In this document: positions 1-11,779 of the stretch, one piece after another
Position numbering within the stretch: the stretch's first letter is position 1
Layout: each line of letters starts with the position of its first letter
Origin: Phragmites australis
Lineage: Eukaryota > Streptophyta > Magnoliopsida > Poales > Poaceae
DNA: 64,000 nucleotides
Assembly: GCF_958298935.1 (NCBI RefSeq)
Contig: NC_084937.1
Span: 28,095,568 to 28,159,567, forward strand
Direction of reading: 5' to 3'
Notes under the pieces: model-generated
Told to the model about the DNA's origin: nothing
The model's input: the letters and a program-made list of their open reading frames with translations, nothing else
Databases searched by the model: none
Position numbers and translations under genes: made by a program

Positions 1-10
1 ACTTAGGGAT

Positions 11-235
11 AACTGTTCATGGCCCCGAGCACCCCTCCTGGAACTGGCTCTTCTCGGGTCCTCAGGGAACTACGGGTACTCGGGGACCACTGTTCATAGT
101 CCCGAGCACCCCTCCCGGAACTGCATTTTCTCGGATCGTCGGGGAACTCTGGGTACTCGGGGGACCACTGTTCATGGTCCCGAGCACCCCTCCCGGAACT
201 GGCTCTTCTCGGTCCTCGGGGAGATAGTCCCCAAG
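11..235. repeat. about 77 bp tandem repeat, three copies
   Basis: Three head-to-tail copies are visible. The word TGTTCAT recurs at 14, 91 and 169, giving periods of 77 and 78 bp. Each copy carries CCCGAGCACCCCTCC followed by a GGAACT...TTCTCGG block and a GGGTACTCGGGG junction. Open frames across it are repeat-encoded and are not genes. The array begins at or before the window edge, so the copy number is a minimum. Such GC-rich minisatellites are common inside grass LTR elements, but membership of an element is inference. Confidence 0.85.
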
Positions 236-2358
236 GGAAGGCGCCACGTGGCATTCTGCTATCCTGGCCTCGGGACTCGAGGACTCCTGGTTCCTATGTC
301 ACCGACACCACAAGTCGTGATTCACGCGTTGCTTCACACTTTTAAGGTGTAAAGCTGGGGTCTCACTACAAAACCTTTACAAAGGGTCTCTAAATCTATC
401 CACACCAACTAAGGCTTCACCGCTAACAGAGATTTTATCCATTGTAGAGGCCCCCCTTGTGCCACTCAACCGCTAATTGGTGCGTACAGAATAAGGACAT
501 CTATTTAATTGGCCAAGCCATACCCATATAAGCCTCATGGTCACGCTGTTGTGCCGGGTTACATGTCCATTAACCGATCCTTATGATCTAAAGCATGTAC
601 TCGCACATTATCCAATACACATACAACAGTCATACCAACCAAACCAACCTGTCTAGATCCATATGATCCATGTTGCTACAAAGATTACCTAAACTGGTTC
701 ATGTTGCATAGACCATTTAATAGATTAACATTTAAACCACCCAACTTGACAACATGACTAAACATTTCTACCCTTCACAACCAAACTACAACACAAACGA
801 TAAGGATAATCATAGAAGAATCTAGTAAACCCTAGTAATGGGACTCATATTGACAAGCATGCAACTAAAATTAAAAGACACATTTTCCTACAATAAGATC
901 AGTGTGATCAAGGACACTTACCTTCAGCAGCGAGTTACTCAAACTCTTTAAAAGTCTGGTCCTACATGTTCACGAACTGCTCGTCTCATATTGCATTAGC
1001 GAACACTGAAAATAAGCAAGTATAAACATCTAAGAACAGTATATCAAACAGTAACATAGCAATATAGAAAGCCTACTAATGGAAAGTACTCGTTACTATG
1101 ATCGTGTGAGCATAAGAATCGCCTAGAACGAAGCTCGTATGAAAAAGTTATAAAGGTTTAAAGTTACAGGTGTCTTTCTATAAAATAACATGGACTATTT
1201 GGTAAAACAACAAGTTTCAGGGACTTATTTGTAAAAGTTTAGAGACCTGTATGTAAATCTATAAACTTTAGGGGCTAAATGTAAAATAATGGTACTGATA
1301 GGGTTCTTTTGTGAAAATAGAAATCCTATGAGTTAAATTGTAATAAGACCTAATTTAAGGATTGTTTTTTTAATTAAAAATCCTAATTAATGATGTCACC
1401 AGGATGTCAGCATGCTGACTAGGCTATACGTGCTAACGTGGCCATGTCACGTGGGACGAAGGTGCACGCACGACATGCACACATGGCAGCGCTAACTAGG
1501 ATACATCTATCTAAATCTACACCACCGATCTCAAATCGACAGTCACTATCTAACCGGGCGAAGGGGTACGTAGCTTCTAATCTCGACCATTCATCTACGA
1601 TCGGACGACCGATGGTGGTACTGCGGGCATGGCCAGAGCATCGTCGACGACACATGATATAGCACTATGGCTAATAAACATGACGAGAAATTGTGCAACC
1701 GAAAGAGATGATGATGGGGATTCTCACCAAGGGCTTCGCAGCGGTCGGAGATGGCTTGGCGGTAGTCGGCGATGGAGAAAAGCGGCGGTGGAGGTCGGAG
1801 CTCGACGGGAACTCGGCTACAGCGACGTGAAGAGGAATCCAAGGGGCAGGGAGTCTTGCTGGGGTTCCTGCAGTGTTGGAGAGCTGGTCAGTGGGCCTCG
1901 GGGCGCAACGAGGAAGTCCGATGATGGCGATATGACGATAATGCTTACCGGAGCTCGACGGGAGATGGCTTGCGGTGGTGGAACGACGTCAAGGAGTGGC
2001 AGAGAAGGCTTCTTGTGCTCCTACGATGCCGATGACGTCCTCAAACGTGATGGAGAGGGCTTGGGCACGCGGTTTTGCATGCGAGATGATGTGGGAGAGG
2101 GCGGTGACGTGCTGTAGAAGCCGCTATATAGGCGCGGAGGGAGGGCGTGCGGTTGCGGAGTCGCGGGCACGGGATCGTGGGCGTGCGGCGGCAGTTTCGG
2201 TGTGCGGTTGCGAGCGTGACATAGTGTGGTTGGAGCGGAGGAAGGGGGATGACAGGTGGACCCGTGCTATTAGTGGGAAGAAGAGAGGGAGTAATAGGCG
2301 GGGCTAGGCCACTCGTGCGGGGAGATGGGCCGGGTCGGCGAGAAAATGGGCGTCATAG
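236..2358. other. non-genic stretch, GC-rich block at 1.4-2.3 kb
   Basis: No conserved protein is recognisable here. From 300 to 1400 the sequence is AT-rich and unremarkable. From about 1420 to 2310 it becomes GC-rich with open frames on both strands, the longest being 162 aa at 1629-2117 (plus). Their composition is dominated by Arg, Gly and Ser, with no domain I can name. The style resembles the untranslated internal parts of large grass LTR elements, but I see no LTR pair, primer site or polypurine tract to prove it. Confidence 0.5.
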
Positions 2359-2812
2359 TTAATTCCTATATTTTTTGCATATTCAATATTTCAGACGTTT
2401 AAATTTAATATTTTAGATGTTATAAAAATTTATTGTCATAGTTATTTTCATATGTTGCATCTTGAAATCTCTAACGTACAGATCTGAACACGAAAAAAAT
2501 TATATATTTGAGTTAATTCCTATATTTTCACATCTACAATATTTTAGACTTTAAATTTAATGTTTCAGGCATTATAGAAATTTGTTGTCATAGTTATTTT
2601 CGTATGTTACATTCTAAAATTTATTGCGTACAGATTCAGACTCGAAAATATTATTTATTTGAGTTATTTTCTATATTTTTACATCTCTAATATTTCGGAT
2701 GTTCAAATTTAATATTTTAGATGTTATGAAAATTATTGTTATAGTTATTTTCGTATGTTGCAACTAATTCTGCACCATATAGATTTTGTATAAAAATATT
2801 GCATGTAACATG
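2359..2812. repeat. about 150 bp AT-rich tandem repeat, three copies
   Basis: Three diverged copies start at 2359, 2513 and 2664 (periods 154 and 151 bp). Each starts TTAATTCCTATATTTT or TTATTTTCTATATTTT, then carries AATATTT(C/T), TTTAAATTTAAT, a GTTAT or ATTAT tract and TTGTCATAGTTATTTTC, and the first two end near TTGAG. The third copy fades out around 2800. No coding potential is seen. Confidence 0.75.
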
Positions 2813-3692
2813 AGGTGATATTGTGGTGAGAATCTCATAAAATCGGATGCCTACAACGAACTATTTTTATACATATTTTTTGATGTTGTAAATATTGACT
2901 TTCGCATGTTGCATTTTCTTTTTTTACGTTGCAACAGCTCTGAATATGTTAACGGAAGGCTGCGAAAGGATCTCTAGCTAGCTATGCTGCTGCCGTGAAA
3001 GCCGCCACGCCACAGTAGATCCGGATTCTGGCAACGGGGTAGGGGACAGGCGCCCCGCAAGTTGGCGCGTGCGAGCCGGCTGCGAAACTGGATACGCGAA
3101 CCCCCTGCATTGGGCGTTTGGCAGGGCTCCGCAAATAGAACCTCATGGCAAGCACGCAGTGACAACGTGCCTGCACCGCACGACGCCAACTCGGCTTCCT
3201 CCTGCGTCCCCCATCTCCGCTGCCCATGTTTCGCAACTCGCCTCACCGCTGGTCGCGCGGTGCCGGGCCCTGGCTCGACAGCCCGGAGGCCTCGCCGCCG
3301 CCGTGTCCGGGCAAAGGTGCGCTGCCGCTGCCTCGCGCGGAGCACAGGCATCGTGCTACGCGAGTTCAATGTACTTTGCTCCCAGTCCAAGCGACTGGGT
3401 AGACGAGGCGGGATTGGATTTTTGCCGTGCTCCCTGTCCTGTCCTGCCGCGCGCCCGGTGTCGTGCCCTGCTCGGAGCCAGGGCAGAGGGCGCGTGTGGC
3501 GGCTGGTCATTTGTTTCAGTTCGCGTTCACCCGAGATTACACGCGCGGCGGTGTGCAATTGTTTGTTTTCCCGTTGCCGGCAGAGGATTAACCTCGTAGT
3601 TGGCGGAAGTGGCATGGGTTGGATAAAACTCGAGTTGTAGAGCACATTTGTTTCTTGAAAGAACAGGGGGGACACGCTCATACCGATTAATA
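2813..3692. other. non-genic stretch with a GC-rich island
   Basis: AT-rich to about 2960, then GC-rich from 2990 to 3650. The island has overlapping open frames on both strands: 235 aa on the minus strand at 2974-3681, and 192 aa and 176 aa on the plus strand. None contains a recognisable domain, and multiple simultaneous frames are expected from high GC alone. I see nothing to support a gene. Confidence 0.5.
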
Positions 3693-3950
3693 CTCTTTCC
3701 GTTAAGAATATTTGCCGTATTTTATTTAAAAAACATAAAAAAATAAACTTTGATCTTTAATTTATCTTACAATATGTTAGTATCAATTTCTATAAAGTCA
3801 ATATCATATTAAAAGTACTTTGAAATACAAATCTATTGAAACAAATTTTGTATACTAAACATGCATATAATTTAACTAATCATCGGTCAAAACTTTTGAA
3901 GTTTGGCATTTTTTAAACAAAATACGACTTACACTTTTGAACGGAGAGGG
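3693..3950. mobile_element. Stowaway-like MITE, degenerate
   Basis: The terminal inverted repeats are CTCTTTCCGTT at the left end and AACGGAGAGGG at the right end. This is the CTCCCTCCGT-type terminus of Stowaway (Tc1/mariner) MITEs, with some decay. A TA dinucleotide precedes the left end, and TA lies two bases after the right end. The roughly 258 bp interior is AT-rich and non-coding, with internal partial complementarity. Length and termini fit the family; the right boundary is approximate. Confidence 0.6.
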
Positions 3951-4738
3951 CATATAAATAATCAAACAAGACATATCTGAGAAGTTACAACAAAAGAAAA
4001 AAAAATGAAATAAGATTAACTGATAGAAGTGAGCCAGGAGTGCATTTGCTGCTTGAAGCAATTTTTTGCTCTATGGATAGCCCAGGAGTTCTAAGAGACA
4101 TTGAATAGCCATTTGATGCAACCATTTTTTACCACATCCTTTGAAAATCAACGGGTGTTTGAACAGCTCACAGACACACCCTCAAAAGGCATGAAACGTG
4201 TCGAATACACTCTTAAGAAATGGGTCCCAGCCTCACATCTTACTCTTGGTCAGGATGCTTTGATACGCCCCCGTTACGGTTGGAACTGGAACTCTCTGAT
4301 AAACGCCCCAACGATGAACAAACTGGATGGTCGTGGTCGCGTGTCATTCTACATTACGCATGCTCAACTTAGCTGAACGTATCCCGCCACAGAAAAATGA
4401 GCAGTCTATTAATCTTCTGTACAGTTTCTAATGACATACAGCACTCCAACGCACAGGTGATAGCCACTGCGCTTTTATACGGCAATGTGACATGAGTTCT
4501 GACAATCGTAACGAGAATACACCTGACAATAAATAGCGCCTTGGGCACGACAAGCCGAATTGAGATGCAGTCGTTAGCTTCAACTCTGCCAAAAAAATGT
4601 AGTACTAGTACTAGGAACAGAGGCGCCACGTGCAATAACACATCTTTTGCCCGGCCTCTAAGACCAAGCTGATTCAAATTCCCCGTGAGCTGCTATAGAG
4701 CAGTAGTTGAAGAAATGTACATTCCCATCTTCCAGTGC
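3951..4738. other. 3' flank of the BBX19-like gene
   Basis: No protein is recognised. The part adjoining 4738 probably includes the 3' untranslated region of the minus-strand BBX19-like gene. I could not place a poly(A) site with confidence. Short open frames at 4101-4376 (plus) and 4369-4677 (minus) show no known domain. Confidence 0.5.
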
Positions 4739-7700
4739 TTACTTGTTGGCGTCTCTTTCGTAATGACTTGTTGGCACCACTCCTGTAGAGTCATGGTTGT
4801 TCACACTAAGATCCACCCCCTGAGTCTGGATTTGCCATCAGGAAGAGAAATTGTTGCAACAGAGGAAATTGTAAGTATTAATGGAAAGGGCACTATAGAT
4901 ACTTAAACGACTTAGACCATAGTAAAAATATGACAAACCTGAGAATTCGAGCCCTGCCCAGGAGTTCGAACTGGTCGCATATTAAGATCAATCATTTTCG
5001 AATTAATGTTACCCTGGTCATCGCAATTACCATCAGAGGCTGGATCACCAGAGACGTTATGGTGGTTTGCCATTTGCTTCTTTGTTACTGAATGAGGCGC
5101 CTTCTTCTGGTCTCTCTGGTTTTCAGGGTCTTTGGTTTGCATGGCTACATCATCCATATGGCCTGGTTTATCTCCTGGAAACTAGTCAAAATTCCCAACT
5201 TTAAGAAGTAGAAAAATGCGAAATTGATATCTGAGGTTGCCAGGTTGGTCATAGACTAACAACTTACTTCAACCTGTTGCCTTAGAAGCAGGTATCTTCC
5301 ATGGGTTCGTTTGCCACCGACATGAACAGTCATATCACAGCTCTGGCAAAGTGATGTGCCATCTACCTCACAGTAGAAGAAAGCTGCATTGACAGGACAA
5401 ACAATGTGAAACCAGACAAAATCGAGGTTTATTTGATTAAATGAGGAAAAAGGAGGATTCATGAATCGAAATGCATACCAGGAGAATTTTCACATATATC
5501 ACATCGGACAAGTTTATTAGGGTCTGCAAGTCCAACTCTCACATGCCGACTGGCAAGCTTGTTACACATGTGTACCTGCATCGCAACATGGAGATATATC
5601 AGAAACAGTCATATTAGGATGATCTGTTGACAATCAACTTCGTTAAAAAAAAAGAATCTGTTGACAATCAAGGTGGGCATTAACTGAAGCAATGATCACA
5701 GACAATATTTGTTATTTTCATGCTAGTGGTACTGCATGAAAGACATTGCACAAGCACCAGGCACACACCATTTCTGATGAAAAGGAAAGCCCGAGCTAAC
5801 TAATGCAGGATCAAACCACGATCAAAGACCACCGAGAAATTCCATCAGTGTAACACCAACTCAGACTAGCTAGTTCACCCATGGAAGGTTGTTTCTAAGA
5901 GGGCAAATTTCTGATGGTAAAAATGGAATGCAATTATCAAGTCAAAGAAAACTTCTCCACATGCATTTGACTAGTTAAAATAATAAATAATCCCTACTGA
6001 TAAATTGTTCCCATACACTAACATGTGTTAAAATTTATCACCAGCATCTGCCAGAAAAAAAAAACCACACTGGTTTCCAATCAGAGGATGAACCTCAAAT
6101 CACATTGTAAGTCTGAAATTCCGGATGCACACAACATATAACTACTAAACTGCAAATGTAACTATTTCCTCTGACCGAATTGGATTGCTGGAAAAAGAAG
6201 TCTACTGAGGAATACTTATTATGATGAGCTGTAAGTTACCTAAACAAGAGGACATGACCTCCTCATTTTTCTGCTAAACTTCAGTTCGCCGAATGAAATT
6301 TGGAAGGTAGTAATGCTGTGGCAGATGGATTTCATCATGATAGTAATACAAAATATTCCTTGCCTTAAAGGTGCAAATTTCACCGCACTTCAACAATGCA
6401 AACACCCAGACAACCTATTTACATTCAGGGTTTCGTAATCACTATTCACTACCAATACATGCTTGGTAAAAAGATCAAGACACTCTGGAAACATCTGTCT
6501 AACATGCAACAAGTAATACGGGAACTTCTGTTGATAGCAGAAGTTGTTGAAGGTTTCTCTGTGGTTCCAGATATGGAATTGCTATATACGATAACATACT
6601 TACTGACTACTATCATCCTAAACCAAGGATGCATTTTCTGCACAAGTATGTAAGCTTGGAGTAGAAAAGAATACAAAACATGATGCCAAATTCCTTTTTT
6701 AGAAAAGAATATGACTCAAGTTTCTTACCAAAGAAAATTTAGAATTCTAATCCCAACATACCAAACACAGAAGCGTATATAACAAACCTCACCTAAAATA
6801 TCCGTACACAGTCATCAGCTTTATGAGACAAGATTTCTTATGCTTCATGCATACAATCAGCATATAGTATGTCTGAAACAGATATAATAGTGATAAACGT
6901 AACTTTTTAAACTTGTCCTCCAGAATATGAATAAGAAAGATGGTGTAGGTCAAAAGATGGCCATTCTTGATTTACCCATTAAGAATTTGGTATGTCCATT
7001 CTGTTATCACTGTCCTTTAATGTGAGTTGTTTAAGAATATTAGATATGAGGAAAAAATTTTGTTAAGGGTTCTGTAGTTATGATTTGTACAGAGAATTTC
7101 ATGCAATAAACTGCATTGTCATAATTCCCAGTCAAAAAATTGTATATTGTGTAATGAGTTAATGGCAAAAATCTTAATTGCCTGAAATCATGAGGACCCA
7201 GCTCACCCCTGTAAAGAAGTCACTGTCCTCCTTGATAAATGATCATGGTTTTAACCAACATGACATAACCTGTCAATAACTTTAGTAGCATCAAGAACTG
7301 CCAACAAAGAGTTCGAGAACCTACTTCCAACCCAATGGTGCAACAGCTTTGCCACAAATTCGACACATGTAAACCATTCATACTGTACTGAAACTATGTG
7401 TAATGGGACTGAACTTGGAACATCGAAATTTGAACGCCAAACCAACAAATACATTATGTTCCATGTAAACATTTAGCGAGTCCGGAAAAGGATTCACCAT
7501 CTGGCAACCACACTTAAAGTAAGCTTAGAAGCATACCATTCCAAGGGCTAAAACCCTTGTTAACGCATGAAGCCGTGAACAACAAAGTGGTGTAGACACT
7601 AGACACTTTGTAAAATTATAATCATAGTATTTGGTCTATGATTTCTTTTGACAAGGTCAACTCAAGCATATACCAAAATATGAGCAGCTTCACTATTACT

Positions 7701-8535
7701 TATCCCCAATACGCTCGCTGTTAGTCGCACAGAATTCATGGCAAGCTCATCACCCACAAACAGACACATGCCGGTGATGTCAACCATCCACCTAGCTAGA
7801 TAACCACGAGATCCAGTGAAATATTTTAAGCAAATTCCCTCACAGATTCACTCAGTGAAGATCTTCCGAATCTCTGATAATCTGATTCAGCTAACTAAAC
7901 TGAATATATGCAGGGAATGTTTTCATCTCATGACAAAAACGTATAAGTATATTTCCGTTTCTAAGAAACAGACTAGATCTCAATTGCCGTAGAATCACCG
8001 GAATCCAAAAAGTATGCACCCCCTACTCAATTACCACCTAAAAAACTCCGAGAAGCTTGCCAGTACAATGCACACTGGAGTGCCGCTTGAATACCTCAAT
8101 TTCCCTCGGCCCGAACTGAACACTTACCTATTTGGACTAGTATGAGACTATGCCATACTCAGTGACTATTTTTTATGTGTGGTACCAAAAATGGACTGGA
8201 ACAGATGCAGGATGACCAAAATGGAGAAAATGGAACAAAAATTGGGTAAAATAATGGGAAACGCAGACCGCCTAACGAAATCGAACGCAGCTAACCAATC
8301 CGCGAGATCGCATTCTCAAATCGAACGATCGGGCCAACCAGTGCGCCGTGTGCCACTCCAATCGAAGTAGCGCTCAGCCCGATCTACGACAGGGATGCAG
8401 AGCTCCACGGGTAGGGTTTAAGGAGGAGGGAGCGTGGATCACCTTCTCGTCGCAGGGCCGGCAGAGCGCGGCCTCGTCGGCCGCGCAGAAGAGCACCGCC
8501 GGCGCGCTCTCGCACACGTCGCAGATCGTCCGCAT
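4739..8535 (-). CDS. BBX19: double B-box zinc-finger protein, BBX19-like
   Basis: Plant B-box proteins with two B-boxes and no CCT domain are nuclear transcription cofactors in light, flowering and seedling-growth signalling. My five-exon model is 8535-8443, 5575-5479, 5383-5268, 5181-4939 and 4825-4739, all with GT-AG borders. It joins in frame to 211 aa and ends in TAA. B-box 1 begins at residue 5 (CDVC, then a second CxxC and H pairs completed in exon 2). B-box 2 begins near residue 52 ([23 protein letters not shown]). The C-terminal part has the [11 protein letters not shown] stretch shared with Arabidopsis BBX19, and the last exon encodes [13 protein letters not shown]. The ATG at 8533-8535 directly precedes RTICDVC, as in the family. 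Intron 1 is long (about 2.87 kb) and I see no other gene in it. Confident of the family; the exact orthologue is inferred. Confidence 0.93.
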
Positions 8536-8829
8536 CCCGCCGCTCTCACCGTCATCGCCGACACCACTCCATCCCGACGGTAAACCACCGCCTCCCCGCT
8601 CCGCCTTGCCTCTCCAGTCGGATCCCCGCGCGGCGCTGCGGTGAAGAAGGCCGAGGTGGACGAGCACGAGGAGGCGCAGCAGAGGCCACGGCCCACGGGA
8701 GTACGGACGGCGAGAGATGTGGCAGCGACTAAGCGAGGGCGACGACACGGCGGAAGCTGGAGTAGATTTGATTTGGATGTGGTGGTGGGGCGACGAGGGC
8801 TCGCGAGGTGGTGGGCCCAGACTTCTCGA

Positions 8830-8898
8830 GGCATCGTACCGTCGCGTCGCTAGGCGCGCGCGGTCTATGCACCTAACCAACTGAGCCACGCCAGGGTG
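8830..8898 (-). repeat. tRNA-derived (SINE-like) relic with Pol III A and B boxes
   Basis: On the minus strand, 8888-8877 reads TGGCTCAGTTGG, an excellent tRNA A box, followed by TTAG. At 8840-8830 it reads GGTACGATGCC, one core mismatch from a B box (GGTTCGANNCC). The spacing of about 47 bases is tRNA-like. I could not fold the intervening 70 bases into a credible cloverleaf, so this is more likely the head of a tRNA-derived SINE than a tRNA gene. It lies about 300 bp upstream of the BBX19-like start codon on the same strand. Confidence 0.4.
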
Positions 8899-9240
8899 GC
8901 AGGTAACTTTTTCTTTGGGTCTATGGACCGGTCCCAGGCCACTTTGAAGTCGACAGTAGCCAAACACTATTTGATGCTATAGGGCTGCTCCAGCTACACG
9001 GCGACCATCTTGTCTTCCACTTACAAGTGGGGACAAAATACGTGGGGCCACCTCGCCTGTGACGTTTAGCTGCTGCGGATGGGCTCGGCGTTAGTTGCGT
9101 TTGGATTTGAGGATTTAGGCGGCGGTGGGCCCGCGAAGGGCGTCCGCCACGGAATAGAAAAGGGGCGGGATTTCAGGGGTGTGGCTCCGGATCTGGGACC
9201 GATAGGGTGTCCGCACGGGGTTCTTTACCCGGAGCATATC
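8899..9240. other. upstream flank of the BBX19-like gene
   Basis: Mixed-composition sequence without a recognisable gene. It presumably holds part of the BBX19-like promoter, but I see no convincing TATA box that I could tie to a start site. Confidence 0.35.
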
Positions 9241-9521
9241 GGCATCTCCAATAATTATATAGAGCTCTTTATCTTTTATTTAAAAGAGTATATTTCTTAA
9301 TATTATGATTAGTATGGTCCTTTATATTTTATAGAGAAGAAAGGAAGTAAATATTAGTTTTTATAAAGGAGAGATAAAGAGCTAGTATTTGCAAGTCTCA
9401 TCAACCCCTCTCTTCTTTATAAGTTATGCGGAATTACGAAAAGTGGTATCTCTGTATAAATTTTAAGAAATATAATCTTTTTACTAAGGGATAATAGTTA
9501 TCTATAAATATTGGAGATGCC
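9241..9521. mobile_element. MITE with GGCATCTCCAA termini
   Basis: The left end GGCATCTCCAATAATTATAT is matched in reverse complement by TATTGGAGATGCC at the right end (9509-9521). The interior is AT-rich and non-coding. These termini are typical of small non-autonomous DNA elements in grasses. I could not see a clear target-site duplication, so the superfamily is left open. Confidence 0.65.
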
Positions 9522-9529
9522 CTACGAGT

Positions 9530-9830
9530 TTGATTTATCTATATGTATTGTTTTAATCTGATTTGACGAATGTAAATGTATGTTAGTAGTTTGGTTGGGA
9601 AGGATGCTCGAATTGAATTTTTTATATCTTAACTTAGTGAATACAAGTTTTTTTTTATCTATTAATGTAGATAATATTACTAATCAATTTTATAAAATTA
9701 TCTTTATATGAACAAACAATCATAACTTTAACTTTTGCATATGTTCATACGATCTCAAATTTAATCAACCAATCATAAACTCAATTTACCATGTTCAATC
9801 AAAAATAACCAATTAAACACTCTTCTGACT
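9530..9830. repeat. dispersed AT-rich repeat, related to 39.5 kb
   Basis: This segment resembles 39466-39760. Both contain a GAGTTTGAT or GAGTTTATC start, a CTGAT...GA(A/T)G(A/G)ATGTAAAT core and a terminal AACC...CATAAAC(T/A)CA-like stretch. The layout suggests an old MITE family. It holds no gene. Confidence 0.35.
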
Positions 9831-10129
9831 GCTTTTGCCACGCATTCTTCCCTGCTTTTCTTTCTTCCTGACCTCCGGAGTCCGCCGTGCACCGAGTTCA
9901 TGGCCAGCGTCCACCGGCGCCGTCAGATGGCCGTCGTGATCCCTAGCGACGACAACTCACAACCGTCGTGTGTCCGTGCCTGCGTGCTAGGCACTGGTGA
10001 AATCTATCATGCTCTTCAGGCTTGGCAAGAGAGCGTGTAATTTCTTCAGAAATCTCACGCGAAGCAGTGCAAATCATATGATGTTTCTTTGGAAATCCTC
10101 GGTTCCAAACAGGCTCTGATCAATGTTTA

Positions 10130-10273
10130 GGTTGGCCTCAGCTCAGCTTGCATAGTAATTTCACAGCAGACAAGTGCATACCCTCGTTCAAAACAGGGGT
10201 CGGTTGGCCTTAGCTTCAAGCCAAGTAGGCAAGTACTAGTAATTTCACAACAAACGAGTCAATTCCCTCGTTC
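10130..10273. repeat. diverged tandem duplication, about 72 bp unit
   Basis: Two adjacent units, 10130-10199 and 10202-10273, share GTTGGCCT(C/T)AGCT, TAGTAATTTCACA(G/A)CA and CCCTCGTTC blocks. The duplication is non-coding. A 46-codon open frame upstream (9900-10040) has no recognisable product. Confidence 0.55.
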
Positions 10274-10312
10274 CAAAAAGGATTACCCTTCCGAAAAAGT
10301 AAACAGAGTCGG

Positions 10313-10567
10313 GGGCCTTTATTTGGATTTCTGTTTTTAGTTTTTTTTAAAAGCTATATTTTTGTCTTTTTTGAAAAATTATTTTTGAATTTTAGCTGTT
10401 AGTTTTTACAACAATTTTTAATTTCTCAGCACATCACTTTTCAAGAAAACTATTCTCAATTTCTTAGCTTCTAGTTCATTTTCTCATAAGCAACAATCGC
10501 ATTTGTTTTGGCTTCTAACTCTACGAGTAGAAAAAACCAAAAATAAAAACTTAAACAAACAAACCCT
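10313..10567. mobile_element. foldback MITE, hAT-like termini
   Basis: Left terminus GGGCCTTTATTTGGATTTC is partly complementary to the right terminus ending ...CAAACAAACCC. The interior has matching arms rich in TTTTAGTTTTT and AAAAACC. A second, inverted copy lies at 54777-55050; it shares the GAGGAAATGAACAAG / CTTCTAGTTCATTTTC core. Such elements are abundant in grass genomes. The superfamily is inferred from the termini and internal palindromy. Confidence 0.55.
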
Positions 10568-10666
10568 TAAAATAAGGACTTTTACATTGACATAAACAGA
10601 CTCAGCCCCTATTTTGAGCTTATTTTTGTTTAAGGATCATTTTATTGTTGGATTTTTTCATACATA

Positions 10667-10985
10667 ATTTGCAAGAGGCAATAAATTTTTGAATTTTTAT
10701 ATTTTTAAATAAAAATTACAAATATATATATTAATTTTGAAAAATTATCATGTCATCCGTTGGAAGGATAACACTTCCAACACACAATAAGTTTAAAAAT
10801 TAAAAAATATTATATTCCAAAGCTCTCAAAATTCAAAAAAATATTGAAATAGTAATGAAAAATTAAAAAATATATGATGTAGAGGATGCTATCATCTAGA
10901 TTTTAAAAAAATCAAAATAGGCGTATATGTTTGCAGTTTTTTATTTAAAAATATAAAAATCATAAAATTTCCACTTTGCAAATGA
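10667..10985. repeat. long inverted repeat, about 90 bp arms
   Basis: The left arm (10667-10760) and the reverse complement of the right arm (10895-10985) share ATTTGCAA, TTTTTATATTTTTAAATAAA and ATTTTGA blocks in the same order. The spacer contains GGAAGGATAACACTTCC, itself a small palindrome. It belongs to the same AT-rich family as the next inverted repeat. A transcript could form a hairpin. Confidence 0.6.
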
Positions 10986-11096
10986 GCCACGTTGTGCATA
11001 TGATTGCTTGCACAGAGTCACCTCGGCAACATCTCGGCCCATCCAGTTTGTTTGGAGTACGTGGCTACCGCAACAAGCCCATGAGACAATGATGTT

Positions 11097-11626
11097 GATT
11101 TTTTTTAAAAAAAATGCATAAATATGTGTCTATTTTCAAAATTAACAAAAAAGGTGTTCAATGATTTATTTTAAATTATAAAAATATCACGATTTAATAC
11201 TCTCAAACCTTCAAAACACTATCTAAATAGTCATGAAAAACTGTGAAACAAATGTGGTAGTGCAAAATATGCAACCATTTAGCTTTTCACAAATGTTCGG
11301 ACAAAAATATGATCTGTAAGATAAGAATTGCTAAATTTGTCTTTTTTTCCCATTGTATAAGTAATTGTTTGAGTTAAAATTTGTTGAGCGCTAGATAATA
11401 TCATTTTCTACACCACAAATTTTTTAAGATTTTTTTATAACTATTTAGATAGTGTTTTGAAGGTTTGAGACCATTGAAACACAAATTTTTTATGTTTTTA
11501 ATTAAATCGCCCAGTGTACCACTGAACAGGTGATCTATATTTATGGCTCGTTCAACGTGAAAGATGCGCCTATTTTTTGTTAGAAAACGGACACATATTT
11601 CTGCTATTTTTTTAAAAACAAAATCA
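11097..11626. repeat. long inverted repeat, 180-230 bp arms
   Basis: The left arm 11097-11275 pairs with the right arm 11396-11626. The shared core is CTCAAACCTTCAAAACACTA followed by TCTAAATAGT(C/T)AT, present forward near 11200 and reversed near 11450. The outer arms share AAATATGTGTC and GATTTTNTTTTTAAAAAAAAT. The spacer is about 120 bp. No protein is encoded. It looks like a foldback element or two head-to-head copies of one repeat. Confidence 0.7.
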
Positions 11627-11779
11627 AAAGTTTTTGCATCACCAAAATTTGGCCACTGATATTTACCGTTATGCAAGTTCTCTATGAAGTTATGTCCTCA
11701 AATCGAATTTGGCAACTTATATTTGTGATTAGGACACACCAACTTCTATTTGTGCCCTTCTTCAATGAGGAATTCTTAC

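Noticed and set aside
8830..8898. A functional tRNA gene
   Set aside because: A and B boxes are tRNA-like but I could not build an acceptor or anticodon stem; kept only as a SINE-like relic.
8374..8967. A 197 aa minus-strand frame containing the first B-box
   Set aside because: Only residues from the ATG at 8535 to the donor at 8442 are real; the rest reads through untranslated leader and intron 1.
9900..10040. 46-codon open frame starting MASVHRRRQMAVV
   Set aside because: Short, no homology known to me and no splice context; insufficient to call a gene.
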